From Candidatus Altimarinota bacterium (GTDB taxonomy: Bacteria; Patescibacteriota; Gracilibacteria; UBA4473), in the NCBI GenBank assembly GCA_027028725.1, contig JALVIB010000030.1:1-34283 (forward strand): DNA of 34,283 bases. The letters are read 5' to 3'. The position numbers and the translations under genes are program-made. Below, one piece after another: positions 8,770 through 15,967 of the stretch (the stretch's first letter is position 1; every line of letters starts with the position of its first letter). The notes beneath the pieces were generated by a model. That model made no database searches. It worked only from the letters and a program-made list of their open reading frames with translations, and had not been told where the DNA came from.

Positions 8770-10164
8770 ATGCCTCATTATAAACGAAATATTCGCTTCT
8801 TGCTTTTTCTGATTATCCCAATTCTTTCTTTCTTATTGGGATGGAGCTTGAATCAGCAACAACACAAAGAAACTTATTCTCAGCTAGTTGCGGAAAATCC
8901 CGCGAAAAAAAAGAATAATTTTTTTGAAAACATTAAACTTCACCGCAAAAGTGATCCTAAAGATGTTAATCTAAGTTTATTTTGGGAAACTTGGAACACT
9001 CTGGATTCAAATTTTATCTATAAAGATCGTTTTGAAGACCAAAAACAAGTTTACGGAGCAATTAAAGGTTTGGTGAAATCAGTTGACGATCCTTACACCG
9101 TTTTTTTCACACCAGAAGAAACCGCCGAATTTGAAAAATCAATGCAGGACGAGGTTTTTACAGGAATTGGTGCAGAAATCGCGGTTAAACACGGAGTTCT
9201 GACAATTGTTTCACCGCTCAAAGGTTCGCCTGCAGAACTCGCGGGATTGCGCGCCGGAGACAAAGTTTTTTCTATTGATGAAGAACCAAGTTTAGAAATG
9301 TCGGCTGAGGAAGCGGTGACCAAAATTCGCGGACCAAAAGGCGAGCCGGTTGTTTTGGAAGTTTTGCGAGACGATGAAACCAAACCAGTTAAAATCACAA
9401 TTGTTCGCGACGATATTGTGAATAAAAGTTTAACTTGGAAAATGGAGGACGACATTGCAGTAATAGAAATCACGCAATTTGGAGAAGATTTAGAAGCACT
9501 TTTTGCTGAAGCCGTGCCAGAAATTTTACTTAAAAAACCGCGCGCGATGATTATTGATTTACGAAACAACGGCGGAGGGCTTCTCGACACGAGTGTAAAA
9601 CTGATGAACGAATTTTTTGATAAAAAAGTTTTGGTAACAACCAAAGGTCGTAAAGTTGGAGAAACTGGCGATTTAGAAAGTGATAACGGCGGAGCGTTTT
9701 TGGATATTCCAGTCGTGATTTTGGTAAACAAAGGAACCGCTTCGGCTTCGGAAATTTTCGCGGGAGCTTTCCAAGACTACGATCGCGGAGTGATTATCGG
9801 TGAAAAAACTTTCGGAAAAGGAGTTGTCCAAAACCTAATTCCGTTGTCTGGTGGAGCAACTCTGAAAGTTACGATTGCCGAATGGCTGACGCCAAAAGGT
9901 CGTTCGATAAACGATGACGGAATTTCGCCAGATATTGAGGCCGTACGGACAATGGAAGATTACGATAACGACCTTGATCCTGTGATGGACGAGGCGTTTA
10001 GAGTTTTGAATAATGACGGAGCTTACGAGCAGGTTTTTCAAGATAAACAAGAAAAAGCTGACAAATCCCGCGAAATTAGCGAAAATGAGACTGATGAAAA
10101 AATTGTGGACGAAAATTCAGAACCTGTGGAAGAAGATAATTCCGAAACAGAAACAAATGAGTAA
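8770..10164 (+). CDS. S41-family C-terminal processing peptidase (CtpA-like), 464 aa
   Basis: A membrane-anchored periplasmic/extracytoplasmic serine protease that trims or degrades proteins from their C-terminus. An N-terminal transmembrane anchor spans about residues 8-26. A PDZ domain spans about 115-200 (GIGAEI, GLRAGDKV), followed by the S41 core with DLRNNGGG. The Ser-Lys dyad is visible: Ser325 in TASASE and Lys350 in EKTFGKG, 25 residues apart as in CtpB. The last 45 residues form an acidic, Glu/Asp/Asn-rich tail, probably disordered. The iterated motif is translated as ENPAKKK near residue 43, LAGLRAG in the PDZ domain, EIFAGAF after the catalytic Ser, and KSREIS in the tail. The gene overlaps the next one by 8 bases, suggesting coupling. 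Confidence 0.93.
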   Translation: MPHYKRNIRFLLFLIIPILSFLLGWSLNQQQHKETYSQLVAENPAKKKNNFFENIKLHRKSDPKDVNLSLFWETWNTLDSNFIYKDRFEDQKQVYGAIKGLVKSVDDPYTVFFTPEETAEFEKSMQDEVFTGIGAEIAVKHGVLTIVSPLKGSPAELAGLRAGDKVFSIDEEPSLEMSAEEAVTKIRGPKGEPVVLEVLRDDETKPVKITIVRDDIVNKSLTWKMEDDIAVIEITQFGEDLEALFAEAVPEILLKKPRAMIIDLRNNGGGLLDTSVKLMNEFFDKKVLVTTKGRKVGETGDLESDNGGAFLDIPVVILVNKGTASASEIFAGAFQDYDRGVIIGEKTFGKGVVQNLIPLSGGATLKVTIAEWLTPKGRSINDDGISPDIEAVRTMEDYDNDLDPVMDEAFRVLNNDGAYEQVFQDKQEKADKSREISENETDEKIVDENSEPVEEDNSETETNE

Positions 10165-10804
10165 AAATCCCGTGAAAAAATCAACCTCACCCCAACCCTC
10201 CAGAGAACTCGGGACTAGAAGGAGAGGGAGGAAAAAAGGAAAGATTTTCTTTATTTCTGGTCCGTCAGGAGTGGGCAAAGGTACACTTATCTCGGCACTT
10301 CGCGAAAGACATCCCGACTGGGCATTCCCGCCGAGTTGTACAACTCGTGATCCGCGAGCGGGCGAGGTTGATGGAATTACTTACTATTTTATTTCGCGGG
10401 AAAAATTCCGCGAAAAAATTGAAGCCGGTGAGTTTCTGGAATACGCCGAAGTTCATCAGGGGAACCTTTACGGGACTTTGCGCGACAAACTCTTAAATCC
10501 CGCGAAAAATGGGAAAATCGTTATTCGTGAATTTGATGTGCAGGGATTTGACCAAGCCCGCCGGAAACTAAATCGCGAAGATTATATTTCGATTTTTCTG
10601 CAAACCGAAGGTGGAGTTGAGGAATTGGTAAAACGCATCACTTCTCGCGCGCCAATTTCTGAGGAAGAACTCGCGCACCGTATTGAATCGATGAAAAACG
10701 AGTTCGCCCACGCGAAATTGTACGACTATATCGTTTTTTCGCGGGAAAATAAAATTCAGGAAATGGTGGAGGAAGTGGAAGGAATTATTGCGGAAAATAG
10801 CTAG
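10157..10804 (+). CDS. gmk: Guanylate kinase, 215 aa
   Basis: Phosphorylates GMP to GDP in nucleotide metabolism. The P-loop GPSGVGKGT, the CTTRDPRAGEVDG GMP-binding segment and YAEVHQGNLYGT are clear. I chose the ATG at 10157, inside the end of the protease gene, because the upstream in-frame ATG (10013) would read 48 residues of the protease tail in another frame. Residues 2-26 (STSPQPSRELGTRRRGRKK) are a translated dispersed repeat (CCTCACCCCAACCCTCC with AGGAGAGGGAGG), an in-frame extension ahead of the enzyme. Without it, length is about 190-200, normal for the family. Two intact motif cores occur within the enzyme at 10394 and 10498 and one at 10739. Confidence 0.93.
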   Translation: MSKNPVKKSTSPQPSRELGTRRRGRKKGKIFFISGPSGVGKGTLISALRERHPDWAFPPSCTTRDPRAGEVDGITYYFISREKFREKIEAGEFLEYAEVHQGNLYGTLRDKLLNPAKNGKIVIREFDVQGFDQARRKLNREDYISIFLQTEGGVEELVKRITSRAPISEEELAHRIESMKNEFAHAKLYDYIVFSRENKIQEMVEEVEGIIAENS

Positions 10805-10828
10805 GAATAGTTCACAAACTTGTAGGGA

Positions 10829-10913
10829 TCCCGAGTACTCGGGACGACCTGTCCACAAAAATCCCGCGAAATTTTGAAATTATTCCTTAATTTTCCCCCC
10901 GCCTTGCGGGGGG
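10829..10913. repeat. Hairpins between convergent genes (terminator-like)
   Basis: A 16-bp perfect palindrome TCCCGAGTACTCGGGA (10829-10844) is followed by GACCTGTCC, also seen at the fusA terminator. At 10895-10913, CCCCCCGC pairs with GCGGGGGG around CTT. The CCGC-CTT-GCGG core is the same as in the 21-bp inserts at 11076, 12946, 19508 and 22191. The gmk gene and the unknown minus-strand gene converge here, so these may end both transcripts. Confidence 0.6.
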
Positions 10914-10960
10914 ACGAGATGCAAGATGAAAAATTAAGGGGGATTTATTTAAAATCCCGC

Positions 10961-10973
10961 GCCCCCCTACACC
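10961..10973. repeat. 13-bp insert in an iterated motif, supplies a stop codon
   Basis: AAAATCCCGC (10951-10960) and GAAAAAA (10974 on) are the two halves of a motif, separated by GCCCCCCTACACC. On the minus strand this insert contains TAG, the present stop of the gene ending at 10967. If removed, the frame would read on through SRDFK to TAA. Confidence 0.6.
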
Positions 10974-11767
10974 GAAAAAACATCACAAATTTTCAATTTC
11001 CTCTGCAAAATCTGCTCGGCGCGTTTTTTGGTGAAATTGAGATCGTCGTCCGTGGCAATTTGAAAACTTTTTTTCGCCACCGCCTTGCGGGGCACAGCGG
11101 GATTTTTTTCTACCTCACCCCCGCCCTCTCCTGCTAGAAGAGGGAGTAAAGGAGAATCCTTTAAGTCCGGATTTTGGTCGGAAATCCCCCCAACCCACTT
11201 TATCAAGGGGGAGTTATCGGTAAGTAAATCTGTTAAAAAATAAACTTTCAACTGCGTGCCGGCGAGTTTTTGTAAAATTTGGCGCGTTCTTTTTTCCGCG
11301 AAAATTCCTTCGAGAAAAATCAGCGAATCCACGCGCCAAGTTTTGGCTCGGCGGATGTGTTTCCGTGCTAAACGGCGAAATTCTACGGAGTCGGCTAATC
11401 CTTCGTTCGCCATTTCTCGTAAAATCTGTGTTTCCAAAATGGAAAATTTCGCGGATTTTTCCGCACGCGGATTTTTTTGTCTGTAAGCGAAATTTTGTTT
11501 TGCAAGTTTATTGCAAAAACTCCGCGCATCCTTATTTTTTCTATCAAAAACAATTCCAACTCGTCCGAACTTAGTTTTTTCTTCAACAATTTTTTTAACT
11601 AACAGAAACCAGAAATCTTTTTCTGAAATAGCGTCTTTTTTATCAAAATCCCGCGATTTATTCTCCGAAGCTTTAGCGCAGGAGGAAATTTTTATCCAAA
11701 TTTTTTCCGCCGGATAATTTTTCGCCAAGGCGATTATTCCGAAGTCCGTTCCAACGAATTTTTTCAT
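10967..11767 (-). CDS. Unknown protein, 266 aa, with several in-frame repeat insertions
   Basis: I do not recognise the family. The N-terminus MKKFVGTDFGIIALAK is followed by alternating helices and strands. The middle is basic (FDRKNKDARSF, RRLARKHIRRAKTWRVDS). At least three dispersed-repeat peptides interrupt it: SCAKASENKS at about residues 29-38 (30-bp insert), LLPLLAGEGGGEVE near 213-226 (a C-run/G-run hairpin repeat), and PAVPRKA near 225-231 (21-bp insert). The stop codon comes from a further 13-bp insert. Ancestral length was perhaps 235-240. It is transcribed against the flanking gmk and pilus genes. No transmembrane segment is evident. It could be tolerated debris or a real cytoplasmic protein with tolerant loops. 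Confidence 0.6.
   Translation of the reverse strand: MKKFVGTDFGIIALAKNYPAEKIWIKISSCAKASENKSRDFDKKDAISEKDFWFLLVKKIVEEKTKFGRVGIVFDRKNKDARSFCNKLAKQNFAYRQKNPRAEKSAKFSILETQILREMANEGLADSVEFRRLARKHIRRAKTWRVDSLIFLEGIFAEKRTRQILQKLAGTQLKVYFLTDLLTDNSPLIKWVGGISDQNPDLKDSPLLPLLAGEGGGEVEKNPAVPRKAVAKKSFQIATDDDLNFTKKRAEQILQRKLKICDVFSV
11076..11096. repeat. 21-bp in-frame insert in an iterated motif
   Basis: TTTTC and GCGGGATTTT, the halves of a motif, are separated by 21 bp with core CCGCCTTGCGGGGC. The insert adds seven codons to the unknown gene on the minus strand. Near-identical inserts are at 12946, 19508 and 22191. Confidence 0.85.
11655..11684. repeat. 30-bp in-frame insert in an iterated motif
   Basis: AAAATCCCGC and GAAATTTT flank a 30-bp sequence containing TCTCCGAAGCTTTAGCGCAG. 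Removing it restores the frame K-I-S-R-D-F and an exact motif. It adds the peptide SCAKASENKS to the unknown protein. Confidence 0.8.
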
Positions 11768-11791
11768 TTCCCCGCGAAATTAGCAAAAAAT

Positions 11792-11821
11792 TTGTCAAAA
11801 AGCCAATCTTTCCTTTACAAT
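11792..11821 (+). promoter_or_regulatory. Candidate promoter of the pilus operon
   Basis: TTGTCA (11792-11797), 18 bases, TACAAT (11816-11821). The ATG at 11836 is only 14 bases after the -10 box, so the leader would be about seven bases, nearly leaderless. Confidence 0.5.
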
Positions 11822-11835
11822 TACAAAAAAACAAA

Positions 11836-12369
11836 ATGAATATAGATTTAGCCGATACAAAATACCAAAAACCAGTTTCTAAAACCACGAAAAATTCGCG
11901 GGATTTTTTGAAAACTTTTCTAATTCTCGCTTTTTTGGGAATTTTGGTCTGGTTTGGAATTCTTTTTTATCAAAAAACCACTTTAGAAAAGGAAAATGCA
12001 CGCTACCAAACTTCAATTGAAACGACAACAGAACGAGTCAAAAAGCTACTTAATTCAGATAATCCCGCGAAAAAAATCGCCGTTGCCAAGACTTTAAACA
12101 AATTAGAAAAAAGACGAATTTTGTGGTCCGAAGTGATGGCGAAAATTATTAAATTAGAAATTCCCGGAATTACTTTTCGTGATTTTTCTGTCGGCGACAA
12201 AGGGCAAATTTCAGCAACTGTTTCCGCGCGAAGTTTCAATTCTGTTCAGCAGTTCGTCAAAAAATTAAATTCCGATGAAAATGTGTCGCAAGTCGTTATC
12301 AATTCGATTCGTTTGGATGAAGCGACTGCGGGCTTGCTGGTGGATTTAAATTTTAACTTTAAATACTAA
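11836..12369 (+). CDS. PilN-like type IV pilus assembly protein, 177 aa
   Basis: Inner-membrane platform protein of the type IV pilus/pseudopilus machine. A short cytoplasmic N-terminus (MNIDLADTKYQ) is followed by one transmembrane helix at about residues 25-46, a coiled region (KTTLEKENARYQ), and an alpha-beta domain typical of PilN (RRILWSEVMAKI..IPGITFRDFSV). Identification rests on this architecture and on the PilO- and PilC-like genes that follow. No PilM precedes it, which is unusual. The motif is translated as SRDFL at the membrane entry and DNPAKK in the coil. The stop TAA shares one base with the next ATG. Confidence 0.75.
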   Translation: MNIDLADTKYQKPVSKTTKNSRDFLKTFLILAFLGILVWFGILFYQKTTLEKENARYQTSIETTTERVKKLLNSDNPAKKIAVAKTLNKLEKRRILWSEVMAKIIKLEIPGITFRDFSVGDKGQISATVSARSFNSVQQFVKKLNSDENVSQVVINSIRLDEATAGLLVDLNFNFKY

Positions 12370-12890
12370 TGAAAACTTGGAAAATTTTATTCATTGTGAT
12401 TTTGATTAGCGCGATTGGGTTTGGAGTTTTTCCTTTGCGGAAAAAAATCGCGGGATTACGAACAGAAAACCAAAAACTCGCCAAAATTCGCGAGCAAAAA
12501 ATCGCGGAATACGAAGAACTTACTAGCAAGATGCAAAATCCTGATCAAGGAATTGCTGATCCCGAATTAAAAATCCCGCGAAAATTAGCGCAAACGGAAT
12601 TATTGATAGATTTACAAAAAATCGCTTCTCAAACTGGAATTGAATTGCCAGATTCGTGGTCATTTTCCGTCACCAAAGATGCTGATTTGGATATTTCTCA
12701 GTTGGGCGTGTCTTTCTCGATCAAAGGAAGTCGCGGGAATATTTATAAATTTTTACAACTTGTCGAGCAAAACGAAAGATTTATGGATGTCGAAAGATTG
12801 GCTTTGCGGACTTTTTCTGATAACGGAGTACCAACGATAGAAATGCCAATTAATTTAACTGCTTATGCACAAGAAATTGTCGAAAAATAA
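12369..12890 (+). CDS. PilO-like type IV pilus assembly protein, 173 aa
   Basis: A single transmembrane helix at about residues 5-24, then a coiled coil (RKKIAGLRTENQKLAKIREQ) and a ferredoxin-like domain with the PilO-style segment GSRGNIYKFLQLVEQNERF. PilO pairs with PilN in the membrane platform. The start overlaps the pilN-like stop by one base, so translation is probably coupled. Three motif cores are translated as IAGLR, KIPRKLA and SRGNI. Confidence 0.78.
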   Translation: MKTWKILFIVILISAIGFGVFPLRKKIAGLRTENQKLAKIREQKIAEYEELTSKMQNPDQGIADPELKIPRKLAQTELLIDLQKIASQTGIELPDSWSFSVTKDADLDISQLGVSFSIKGSRGNIYKFLQLVEQNERFMDVERLALRTFSDNGVPTIEMPINLTAYAQEIVEK

Positions 12891-12902
12891 TCCTGTGGAC
12901 TA

Positions 12903-14087
12903 ATGAATTTGAATTTTAAAATCTCTCCCAAGAATAAAATCCCGCTGCGCCCCGCAAGGCGGCGGCGAAAAATTATTTACGGGGTGACTGATCGGTCAAA
13001 TGATTCTTTGTGGCAAAAAATAAACGACTTTTTAATCGATAATTCACCAATTACCAAGAAAGAAAAAATGGTTTTTTTTAATTCCCTTAAACTTTTAGTC
13101 ACTTCGGGAGTTAATTTTACCAAAGCCATTCACATGATGGCGGAGCGGAGCAAAAATGAGCATTTGAAACGAATTTTACATACCATTGAATACGATATGT
13201 TGAACTCGGGGATGAGATTTTCTGAAGCAATGGCAAAATATCCGCGAGTTTTTAGTGTTTCAGAAATGAAAATGATTTATTCTGGAGAAATCGCGGGGCG
13301 GTTAGAAGAAGTTTTGGAAGCAGTAGCAACGCGAATTCAGAAAAATATCGAAATGGAAATTCGCGTGAAATCGGCGATGATGTATCCGATTACGGTTTTT
13401 ATCGCGATAATTTTGGCGGGAATAGTGGTGATGCTTTTTGTCGTGCCAAAATTTGAAGCAATGTTCGCGAGTTTTGGGAGTGATTTGCCGATTGCGACCA
13501 AAATTATGATTGGAATGTCGCGCTTTTTTCAAGACTACTGGTGGTTTTTGTTATTAATTTTAATTAGTGCTTGGGTAATTTTCCAAAACTGGAAAAAAAG
13601 CGAAGACGGAAAATATCAATGGGACGAGTTTTTATTGAATTTGCCGGGGATTGGTCCATTAATTCGCGATATTCAAACTGCAAAAATCGCGGGAAATTTT
13701 TCCACTCTCTTGGAGTCTGGAATTCCGATTGCCAAAGCGATTCATGTTTTGGGAGAAATTATTGATAACGATGTAATTTCGCAGGTTTTACTGCAAATTG
13801 AACACGAAGTTCGCAAAGGAAAACAAGTTCACGAAGCTTTTGCAGAACACCCAGAACTAGACCCGATTCTGGCAGAAGTGATAGAAATTGGGGAACAATC
13901 GGGAGCAATTCCGCAAGTTTTGCATAAAGTTGGAATGCAGTATGATTTAGAAGTTGACGCGCAGTTGAAAAATTTATCGGCGATGATTGAGCCACTGGTG
14001 ATTTTAATTGTAGGGCTGGCGGTCACCTTTATGGCGTTGGCGATTATGACACCAATTATGAAAATGCAATCGCTTTTTGCCGGCTAA
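12903..14087 (+). CDS. pilC: PilC/GspF-family platform protein, 394 aa
   Basis: Polytopic inner-membrane protein that couples the assembly ATPase to pilin insertion. Two T2SSF domains are visible (about residues 55-180 and 255-380), each with the conserved FxxxLxxLxxSGxxxxxA pattern, and hydrophobic segments near 165-190, 210-230 and 365-390. Its N-terminus is extended by a 21-bp repeat insert giving RPARRRR at about residues 15-21. No PilB, PilT or prepilin peptidase gene lies in the window, so the operon depends on genes elsewhere. Start 12 bases after the PilO-like stop. Confidence 0.92.
   Translation: MNLNFKISPKNKIPLRPARRRRKIIYGVTDRSNDSLWQKINDFLIDNSPITKKEKMVFFNSLKLLVTSGVNFTKAIHMMAERSKNEHLKRILHTIEYDMLNSGMRFSEAMAKYPRVFSVSEMKMIYSGEIAGRLEEVLEAVATRIQKNIEMEIRVKSAMMYPITVFIAIILAGIVVMLFVVPKFEAMFASFGSDLPIATKIMIGMSRFFQDYWWFLLLILISAWVIFQNWKKSEDGKYQWDEFLLNLPGIGPLIRDIQTAKIAGNFSTLLESGIPIAKAIHVLGEIIDNDVISQVLLQIEHEVRKGKQVHEAFAEHPELDPILAEVIEIGEQSGAIPQVLHKVGMQYDLEVDAQLKNLSAMIEPLVILIVGLAVTFMALAIMTPIMKMQSLFAG
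12946..12966. repeat. 21-bp in-frame insert in an iterated motif (pilC)
   Basis: AAAATCCCGC is parted from GAAAAATT by TGCGCCCCGCAAGGCGGCG plus GC. Removal would restore an exact motif and the peptide KIPRKI. The insert is the inverted form of those at 11076, 19508 and 22191, with one base difference. Confidence 0.85.
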
Positions 14088-14089
14088 AC

Positions 14090-14123
14090 ATAACCCCTAA
14101 ATCCCCTTATCAGGGGACTTATC
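14090..14123. repeat. Hairpin repeat AACCCCTAAATCCCCTTAT-CAGGGGACTT before a prepilin gene
   Basis: The same repeat, with an adjacent motif, recurs at 15913-15940 in front of another prepilin gene. In both cases an inverted relative (CCCCCTGAYAAGGGGG) lies just inside the following gene, where it encodes part of the prepilin leader. The two together could form a long stem over the start codon. Confidence 0.65.
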
Positions 14124-14155
14124 CAGAAAATCCCGCGAAATTTATAAGAAATAAA

Positions 14156-14785
14156 ATGAGTAGTAATTCTAAAAAACAAACTCAAAATAAATTTCCCCCT
14201 GATAAGGGGGTCAGGGGGTTAAATTGTGGATTTACTTTGATTGAATTATTGGTAACAATGTCAATTATCGCGATTTTATTCGCGGTGGGAATGCCGGCGT
14301 TTTCAGATTTTCAAAAAACTTCTCGACTCAAAGAATCCGCGGAAACTTTGGAAACAGCTTTTGGCGAAGCTTTTTCGAGCGCGCGTTCCCGACCGGAATG
14401 TTTTGTGTTTTCGGGATCAGGGAATTCTTTGAAATTAGAAAGTTTTGATAAAACTTGCGAAGGAAATGCAAAAAATTCCCGCGAAATTTCTCTAAACCCT
14501 GGAGTGGAAATTTCTGAAAATTTTAAGATTAAATTCAAACCACCATTTGGTGATTTGGAGCTTGTTGAAGGAGATCTTGAAGATGAAAGTGATGAATTAA
14601 AAATAAAACTGTGTAATAAAGATTGTGTGAATTTTGTGGTTTATCAAAAATCGGGATTGTTGACGAGAAAATCCCGCGAAATTTCGGGGGAGAGTGTTTC
14701 CAAGTCCGGACTTAAAGTCCTGAGTTTTGTCTCAAGTCCGGACTTAGAAAAACACTCGGGAAATTCTAACCACTCAAGACAATGA
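14156..14785 (+). CDS. Type IV (pseudo)prepilin, GspH/FimT-like, 209 aa
   Basis: Leader of 25 residues ending NCG, cleavage before FTLIELLVTM with Glu5 present, then the hydrophobic pilin helix (residues 26-47) and a globular domain with three Cys. The leader residues KFPPDKGVRGLN are encoded by the GC-rich repeat CCCCCTGATAAGGGGG-TCAGGGGG, making it longer than the usual 5-15. Near the C-terminus two AAGTCCGGACTT palindromes (14702, 14733) are translated as KSGLK and SSPDL. Three motif cores precede or lie within it. It overlaps the next gene by four bases (ATGA). Confidence 0.85.
   Translation: MSSNSKKQTQNKFPPDKGVRGLNCGFTLIELLVTMSIIAILFAVGMPAFSDFQKTSRLKESAETLETAFGEAFSSARSRPECFVFSGSGNSLKLESFDKTCEGNAKNSREISLNPGVEISENFKIKFKPPFGDLELVEGDLEDESDELKIKLCNKDCVNFVVYQKSGLLTRKSREISGESVSKSGLKVLSFVSSPDLEKHSGNSNHSRQ
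14702..14744. repeat. Paired AAGTCCGGACTT palindromes inside a prepilin gene
   Basis: Copies at 14702-14713 and 14733-14744 in the C-terminal coding region. They are read in frame and do not interrupt the gene. Confidence 0.8.
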
Positions 14786-15258
14786 GAACGAAACAAAAAG
14801 GATTTGCTTTAATTGAAGTGATTGTTTCCATTGTGATTTTGTCGCTGGTTTTGGTAGCTGCGGTGGGACTTTTGTATTCCGTGGGACAAGCGGTAGAAAC
14901 CAACCGCGACCGCTTAACCGCGACTTATTTAGCGCAGGAGTGTTTGGAACTAGTCCGTAACGCCCGCGATACTTCTTGGAAAAACTACGAGCCATGGGAT
15001 TGCGCATGGAAAGAAACAACGCCTTGTGAGGGAAAACAGATTGTAAACCTGATTAAACAAAATCCAGTAATGATAAATGAAGAAAGTACAAAATTTTCGC
15101 GGGATTTTCAGGTAGAATCAATTGAGAATGTTTTGCAAGCACAAAGAAGCAGAACCTTATCGAATTCCGAAGAAGTGAAAATAACTTGCACCGTCTCGTG
15201 GGGCGAGAATTCCAAACTATCCATTTCGGAAATACTTACTAACTGGCGGAAAAGATGA
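14782..15258 (+). CDS. Type IV (pseudo)prepilin, GspI/PilV-like, 158 aa
   Basis: Canonical short leader MRTKQKG, cleavage before FALIEVIVSIV with Glu5, a hydrophobic helix, then ATYLAQECLELVRNARDTSW, a segment typical of minor pseudopilins of the PilV/GspI type. ATGA overlaps with both neighbours suggest tight translational coupling in a minor-pilin operon. One motif core at 15097 is read as FSRDF. Confidence 0.87.
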   Translation: MRTKQKGFALIEVIVSIVILSLVLVAAVGLLYSVGQAVETNRDRLTATYLAQECLELVRNARDTSWKNYEPWDCAWKETTPCEGKQIVNLIKQNPVMINEESTKFSRDFQVESIENVLQAQRSRTLSNSEEVKITCTVSWGENSKLSISEILTNWRKR

Positions 15259-15914
15259 GAAAAATTTGGGAAAAAGTTTTTGGTAAAATCCCCCTCAATC
15301 CCCCTTTAAAGAAAGGGGGAGGCTCGCAGCAGGTGAAACAGGATGAAAAAAATAAAAAATTTTCCTTTTTCATCCCCCTTTTTTCAAAGGGGGACAAGAA
15401 GCAGGGAATAAGGCAAAGGGGGATTTTAATCAGAAATTTCGCGGGATTTTCCCTCATCGAATTGCTGGTGGCAATGACCATTGGTGGCGTGATTTTGACC
15501 GCAGTGATGACTAGTTATGTGGCAATGACCAAGACGAGTTTGCGACTGGATTTGGCGCGCCAGATGCAGAAAGAAACAAATTTCGCGGTAATTCGAATGG
15601 TGGATAAAATTCGGAATTATCCGATTAAAAATTGTGATGAGAAAAAATTAGTTTTGCAAAACAGACAAGGACATGAAATTACTTTTAAATTTTTGTTAGA
15701 AAATAAACAACAATTAACTCTCAATGAACAACCGCTTTTTTCGGAAAATATCGCGGTCGATGACGGACATTTTGATTGTAAAGGACTTGATGATGAAGAA
15801 AATCCCGCGAAAATTCAGCCCCGCGTGCAGATTTATCTCCAAGTTTCCGCGAAAAAAGATCCCGAAATCACCAACCGCGTGCAGACGACTATTTCTTCAC
15901 GAATTTTTAACTAA
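15255..15914 (+). CDS. Type IV (pseudo)prepilin, GspJ/PilW-like, with 64-residue leader, 219 aa
   Basis: The mature protein begins at FSLIELLVAMTIGG with Glu5 and a hydrophobic helix. The reading frame opens at the ATGA overlap (15255), giving a 64-residue leader instead of 5-25, because a C-run/G-run repeat (15284-15428) sits in frame between MRKIWEKVFGKI and RNFAG. An internal non-ATG start nearer the cleavage site cannot be excluded. The iterated motif at 15439 itself encodes the cleavage site (NFAG/FS). Placement between PilV-like and PilX-like genes supports the GspJ/PilW role. Confidence 0.83.
   Translation: MRKIWEKVFGKIPLNPPLKKGGGSQQVKQDEKNKKFSFFIPLFSKGDKKQGIRQRGILIRNFAGFSLIELLVAMTIGGVILTAVMTSYVAMTKTSLRLDLARQMQKETNFAVIRMVDKIRNYPIKNCDEKKLVLQNRQGHEITFKFLLENKQQLTLNEQPLFSENIAVDDGHFDCKGLDDEENPAKIQPRVQIYLQVSAKKDPEITNRVQTTISSRIFN
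15284..15428. repeat. C-run/G-run hairpin repeat inside a prepilin leader
   Basis: Contains AATCCCCCTCAATCCCCC with GAAAGGGGGAGG, then A-rich spacer and CATCCCCC...AAAGGGGGAC. It is the same family as the tandem repeat at 1-405 (shared CAGCA, GAAACAGG and TTTTCCTTTT pieces). It is open in the prepilin frame. Confidence 0.7.
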
Positions 15915-15967
15915 CCCCTAAATCCCCTTATCAGGGGACTTTAAAAATCCCGCGAAAATATAAAAAA

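Noticed and set aside
10013-10156. 48-residue N-terminal extension of guanylate kinase
   Set aside because: It overlaps the protease gene in another frame, is not kinase-like, and the ATG at 10157 gives a normal-length enzyme.
14783-15258. UGA recoded to glycine (as in Gracilibacteria/Absconditabacteria)
   Set aside because: UGA ends genes at natural lengths, with ATGA overlaps to the next gene.
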